Shown in pieces: positions 59,526 to 64,000 of a DNA stretch of 64,000 bases. A program made the translations under genes and the position numbers. The notes under the pieces are model-generated. The model ran no database searches. It saw only the letters and a program-made list of their open reading frames with translations, and was not told the origin of the DNA. Source of the stretch: Paramecium tetraurelia. Its lineage: Eukaryota; Ciliophora; Oligohymenophorea; Peniculida; Parameciidae. Location of the stretch: the NCBI RefSeq assembly GCF_000165425.1, contig NW_001799001.1, positions 62,001 to 126,000 of the forward strand, given 5' to 3'. Position 1 is the first letter of the stretch. The number at the start of each line of letters is the position of its first letter.

Positions 59526-60195
59526 TCAAAATTGTAAACAGGATTCTTATAAAATAAGAGTCCTTTATCCATTGAGTAGGATATGAGCAAGTTCAAAGAG
59601 TCTCATATTCCCATCCAATTTCTAAGTCTTCACCCTACCAATCAAAATTGATAAATAGGGCACTTATAATTTGGCTCTATTGCTTCGATTCGCATAATTC
59701 TCATTGATCAGAACACTTAATTCCCTCACTCTGAGGAAGCATGACAGCATACTGATGTCAAAGGAGAATTCAAACTCGCTTTGATTCTTCAAGACAATGA
59801 TGTCAACTGAATAAACTGATTCCTTCCATAAATAACTTTCTTACCAGCTATTGCCTTTTTAAGGATCTCCAGACTTTAGTTTGTAATTCATCCATTTCAA
59901 TATACAGGGTAGGACTTAAAATTTAAATGAGTTACTACTTGATCCAAGCAATATTGCCAATCACTAATTTGTCATCCCTATATGATGGGTTTTTGGACTA
60001 CGAGTGATAATTGATCTCATCTTTTGTGGAAGCCCTTCTATAGACCATGATGTCCAAACTACGACAAAATTGGCTCGATTCATAACTAGTAGTTCTCCCC
60101 AAAGTGAAGTTAGAATCTTTAGGTTGAGCGTGGGAATGAAGCATTTAAACTTTTCTCAGTATGGAATACTCATTAGTTGCCACTACTTATTTCAT
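59526..60195 (-). CDS. Uncharacterised protein, 215 residues
   Basis: One 22-nt intron gives 215 residues. Ser/Arg/Tyr-rich in the first third (NFTLGRTTSYESSQFCRSLD, MVYRRASTKDEINYHS), more globular afterwards (SEFEFSFDISMLSCFLRVRE, LQVPYLSILIGRVKTQ). No membrane segment or enzyme motif. It ends 88 bp before the start of the ankyrin-nucleotidyltransferase gene on the same strand. No family recognised. Confidence 0.65.
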
Positions 60196-60352
60196 TAATT
60201 AAAAAAAATGACTTGTTGTAATGTTGTCAAATTATGAAATTAAATAAATATACTATTGTGTAATAGTTTAGAAATAATAAGGATAATTAAATGCATAGAG
60301 CCTTTAAGGACTTTAGGATTTTAAATTTAATATTTTAATTAATTAATAGAAA

Positions 60353-61132
60353 ATGTAAAACCTAAAAATTGTCTATTAATAAAAAATACACAAATTACCT
60401 TCCAGCGTAGTTACATACCAAGATATCATTGATGCGGTGAAGAAAATATATCCAAACTTAAGTTAATTTTATTTATTTACGATTATTCCTTGTACAAATC
60501 ATTTATCACATTTTTCAAAGAATTTCAAGAAATAGAAGAAATCAATTGCGAATTCAGTTTCTCCTTTCTAAAGAAAATTTACAAGAAAGAGGGATGGACC
60601 ACAATTAAATTTCTGGTTCTAGAAGACAAAAATTTAAATAATTTGAATGCAGAATCATTGAGCGTGTTGAATCAGAGCTCAATGTTTATCAATAGTTCCA
60701 GACTCGACTAAACTTAATACTCGCAATTAAATTAAACTAGGTTGAATAAAATCTATTATTCTTAGAATTAAAATAGAGGAAATCAAATAAAAAGTTGATT
60801 ATGCTAAGGATGAGAAACTCAAAGAACAAGTCAAAAAGATCTTGGATGAGAAGCTAAAAGAATATGGACTAGTTAAAAATAAGATTATCATTACAGAGAT
60901 AACAATCCCTGATAATTATTTTCAAGAAAAAAAGAACGTTTATAATAAGGGTTGTCTTAACTAGTAATTTTTATTGATAACCTAAGTTGGAAAGAAGAAC
61001 CTGAGGGACTATTAAACTTTGACGAATTTCAACCTTAAATTTGATCGTATTACAATTTAATTATTCATAATATTTAACAATTACATTCTTACTTTCAATA
61101 TAATTAAGGATATAGTATATTCAATAGATTGA
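60353..61132 (+). CDS. Uncharacterised helical protein
   Basis: Two introns (26 and 25 nt) give 242 residues. The N-terminal ~90 residues (KIVYQQKIHKLPSSVVTYQD, then FLKKIYKKEGWTTIKFLVLE) have a faint PB1 or ubiquitin-like look, followed by a charged coiled coil (KIEEIKQKVDYAKDEKLKEQ) and a hydrophobic, less convincing end that could include a membrane segment. The first intron begins GTGA and is the least certain step; without it the frame does not hold. No family recognised. Confidence 0.5.
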
Positions 61133-61972
61133 ACAAAATAATTAGTCAAGGTTATAAATAAAATATATCTGCGATTAGGTATTATTAAAAAGAGAAGACA
61201 TAAGAGGAGAACTAAACAAAGTCTTTGTATATAATTAATAATAATTATACAAGTAAATATGATATGTTTAGAAAAGAAATTTAAATAAATTTCTATTTAA
61301 TTATGATCTATAATCTAATACTAAAATAGTTACTGTTTCAAAATCAGATAAAATGTATAATTTAATTCCAATAGGATAAAAAATCTCTGATATTGTCATC
61401 AATAAAAATTGTTGGATTAGCTATGATAATTATAACTTTATAAAGATTTATTTTACACTTTAGGGATTTGAGTTCAAAATATTTCATTTCTTTATATTTA
61501 TATTAATTTATTAAGTATTCTTTTAACAATGGCCTTTTAAGATGTCATATTCCTTTTTCATTAATATAAAAAAATATTGATTCAAAAAATCCAAGTTTTT
61601 TTGACATCGCTATTCCTAAATTAATTGAATCACTATTTATTTTATTACTAAAAAATTGAATAAAATTTTTTTTTTTTTGCATTCTTCTTAAATTTGTGGC
61701 TAATTAAAACATATTAATCTTATCCTTTTATTACTCCTTTATAATGGGATATTTTGCACAACACAATATTTAACCATGCTGATGTATTTTAACATTATAT
61801 TTTTCTATTTAAATAAAGCAACTTCTTTGTCAATTTAAATGCATTGAAATAAATTATCATATTTCTATTAACTATTTGAATATTCAGTTCTATACTACAT
61901 CATTTATTATATCCTTAGAGTGGTTCTCCAGAAATACACAACTTTGTAAAGAAGGTAATTTTCTTTTTTCAA
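61133..61972. other. Intergenic region, 840 bp
   Basis: Very AT-rich, with a T tract near 61660-61678. One 81-codon plus-strand frame opens at about 61341 but is dominated by Ile, Phe, Tyr and Asn and resembles chance coding. Nothing recognised. Confidence 0.4.
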
Positions 61973-64000
61973 CATATCTAAATTGAATACCTTTTTCTAA
62001 ACCAATATAATCAGAAGCATAATTCATAATTTAATTTGTGTCGAAGTTTTATCTAAATCAATTGTTACTTCTGATAAGTAACAATTTGATATAATAAGTT
62101 ATTTCATTATTTTAAAATATTTATTGATGATCTTTATTAAGTCAAGATTCTAAAGTTCAATATTTAATTTTCTATTACTTAAGAAATTCGGTTTTTAAGA
62201 AATAAATAAGTATTATATACTTATTCTAAATTTAATAGATAATTTTTTTATTGTGCTATCCTTTCTTAAAACGATAATATTTTTATTTATTTATTCTTAG
62301 AATGATTATTCTATATATTTATTTATTTATTCATGATATTGATTCACTTCTTCAATAACCATCTCAAATCTTCTTATTTAAGTATGAGATCAGATTTCTT
62401 ATCTGAATTTGCCAACTGCTATCTTATTTCTAACATTATTTTTAATTGACAAATATCTACTTAATTCAATTTATATATAAGACTTCACAACTCAATAGTT
62501 CATTGACTAATTATCTATACTTCCTAAAACAGTCATATTGAAAAGATAAAGTATTTATAACTTTCAAATTATTTACAATTATGAATTTTACGAAGCTTAA
62601 GATTTAAATTTCCCCGCATTTTACAACTTAAAAATATTACTATTAGATTAAACATTCCAGTAATTGTTATTAAGAGTATTATTTGAGTTTAGCGAGCTGT
62701 TAATAATTTATATTTATAAATTATGAAATATCTAGATCTTGTAAATCATAAATATATTGGCAATATAAAACCAATCTTAATTTTTTTTTCTTTATTATTT
62801 AAAATGAATAATCAACAAAAATTCCACCAATAAACTAAACACAACAAACATATAAAAACTAATTAATTACTAATAAGGATAAAATTGAAAAGAAGTTTAT
62901 AGCAGAATCTAATATTTAATTAGAATGCCAAAAAGAATTAGCTTAATTGTAGGAAGAACGTGGAAAGAAGTATGGTAATTATGTTTTGGGCATTTAAACA
63001 ATTCGTGATAACTAGAAGACTAAAACTTTTACAGTTACCTATGGTTGTGACAAATCTGCTATACCTTTATCAAATATTAGATTCTCTTCGCCAAAGCATA
63101 AAATTTAGATATTCAAACATTTGTACTTAATTTATGGGTTTTTGAACAAAGAACAAATGTTACATAGAAATCTTAAACCCAATAATATAATTTTGTATAA
63201 TCGATAATTATTACTTACAGATTTTGGTTTTAAATTAGGTAATTGGATGATTGATAAAATCAATTTTTTAGATAAAATTGATAGTATTCAACAGGATAAT
63301 ATGTATCCATATCTATCTCCAGAGATTGTAAACATTCTTGTCAGCTAAAATAGTTTTGGTCATAAAAGAGATGCTCTTAAAAACAGGCATTAATTATCTG
63401 TGAAAAAGCAGGATTAATTTGCAATCGCAATTATGATGTTAGAGGTCTTTATTCCTTTAAAGGATAGAAAATTAGCTACTGCTAAGGAAAGATAAGAGCA
63501 GATTAATGATATGAACTTATCCGACGATTTTTCAAATGAAGATGAAAAATTCATAAAAGCAACAATTTTAAGTCTCATATACTATAAAGATTTTAATGAA
63601 AATGATTTCTAAAATACATTAAAGGTTATTAATGAAATTGAATAATAGAGTGAAAATTACAAAATAAATAAATAGGAATTAATGACATAAGAGTATGATG
63701 AATAGGTCAAAAAAGTCTTAGCAAATAAAGATACTTAATTTAATTTAAAGCTACTTTATCATTTTAACATCAAAAACCTTATCGATTGCTAAAGTATTGC
63801 AAACAATCAAGAAAATAAAGAACTAATAGAAGAGATTACAAGATTTTAACTTCTCTATTCCTAAATTGATGACTTAAGTCTAGATACAACTGAGGAACAT
63901 ATTAATTAATTTACAAATGAAGATTTATTCATTTTATTAGTTTATTTGGATGAAAAAATAGAAAATTTACAAGATTCTTAAAATAAATTACCGCATCTGA
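61973..64000 (+). repeat. Segmental duplication, copy B (truncated by window)
   Basis: Same order and strand as 8015-9971: a diverged ~0.83-kb upstream region, then the pseudokinase coding sequence. The copies are 54 kb apart. The upstream parts differ by many small insertions and deletions, while the coding parts are nearly collinear. The window ends inside the coding part. Confidence 0.9.
62804..64000 (+). CDS. MORN-type pseudokinase, copy B (partial, possibly frame-broken at start)
   Basis: Close paralogue of the gene at 8809-11118, running off the window end after about 395 codons, so the MORN part is not seen. It has the same altered catalytic loop (HRNLKPNNIIL) and LLLTDFGFKLGNW, and the frame stays open from about 62815 to the end. 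However, the ATG at 62804, which matches the start of copy A, is not in frame with that coding stretch, and no other suitable ATG or normal intron was found. Either the first exon is split in a way not recognised, or this copy has lost its start by a frame change. Confidence 0.6.

Noticed and set aside
1-64000. Transposons, retroelements, virus-like elements, tRNA, rRNA or CRISPR arrays
   Set aside because: No reverse transcriptase, integrase, transposase or capsid-like protein, no long terminal or inverted repeats, and no cloverleaf or rRNA signature was noticed on reading; this was by eye, so short RNA genes could be missed.

Overview
The window reads as macronuclear DNA of a ciliate, most likely Paramecium or a close relative. 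Conserved proteins are interrupted by in-frame TAA and TAG where glutamine is expected or tolerated, and genes end only at TGA. Introns are tiny (about 19 to 38 nt, mostly 22 to 29, GT..AG). The DNA is very AT-rich, genes lie tens to a few hundred bases apart on both strands, and no rRNA, tRNA, CRISPR array, transposon or virus-like element was recognised. Gene ends below were derived by hand translation with TGA as the only stop. For every multi-exon model whose introns I resolved, the coding length is a multiple of three.

Layout. 0.7-3 kb: dyskerin/Cbf5 and ESCRT-I VPS28, convergent. 3-8 kb: hybrid histidine kinase, BFR1-like coiled coil. 8-11 kb: a MORN-repeat pseudokinase in a segment that recurs at 62-64 kb. 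11.7-19 kb: poorly conserved genes, a B-box zinc-finger protein, a membrane sensor-like protein, a ZNHIT1/Vps71-like protein. 19-26 kb: ribosomal protein eL15, TRF4-like nucleotidyltransferase, VAP-like MSP protein, AFG1-type ATPase. 26-34 kb: small, mostly uncharacterised proteins, including a PP1-docking candidate, an NBR1/ILRUN-like protein and a SAXO-like axonemal protein. 34-42 kb: importin beta, Na+/H+ exchanger, STK32/YANK-like AGC kinase. 42-49 kb: coiled-coil protein, JHY-like and TORTIFOLIA1-like cytoskeletal proteins, zinc-knuckle protein, malate dehydrogenase. 49-64 kb: acylated PP1-docking candidate, mitochondrial membrane protein, giant MORN pseudokinase, VPS45, ankyrin-nucleotidyltransferase fusion, two uncharacterised genes, and the truncated second copy of the 8-kb pseudokinase.

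The genes form no operon; each seems to be its own transcription unit. Themes that recur are endomembrane traffic (VPS28, VPS45, VAP-like, BFR1-like), microtubules and cilia (SAXO-like, JHY-like, TORTIFOLIA1-like), RNA tailing and RNA modification (two nucleotidyltransferases, dyskerin) and signalling by degenerate kinases. The most unusual content is a family of MORN-tailed pseudokinases whose HRD aspartate is asparagine in all three members, and small, partly N-myristoylated-type proteins that carry paired SILK and RVxF docking motifs for protein phosphatase 1.
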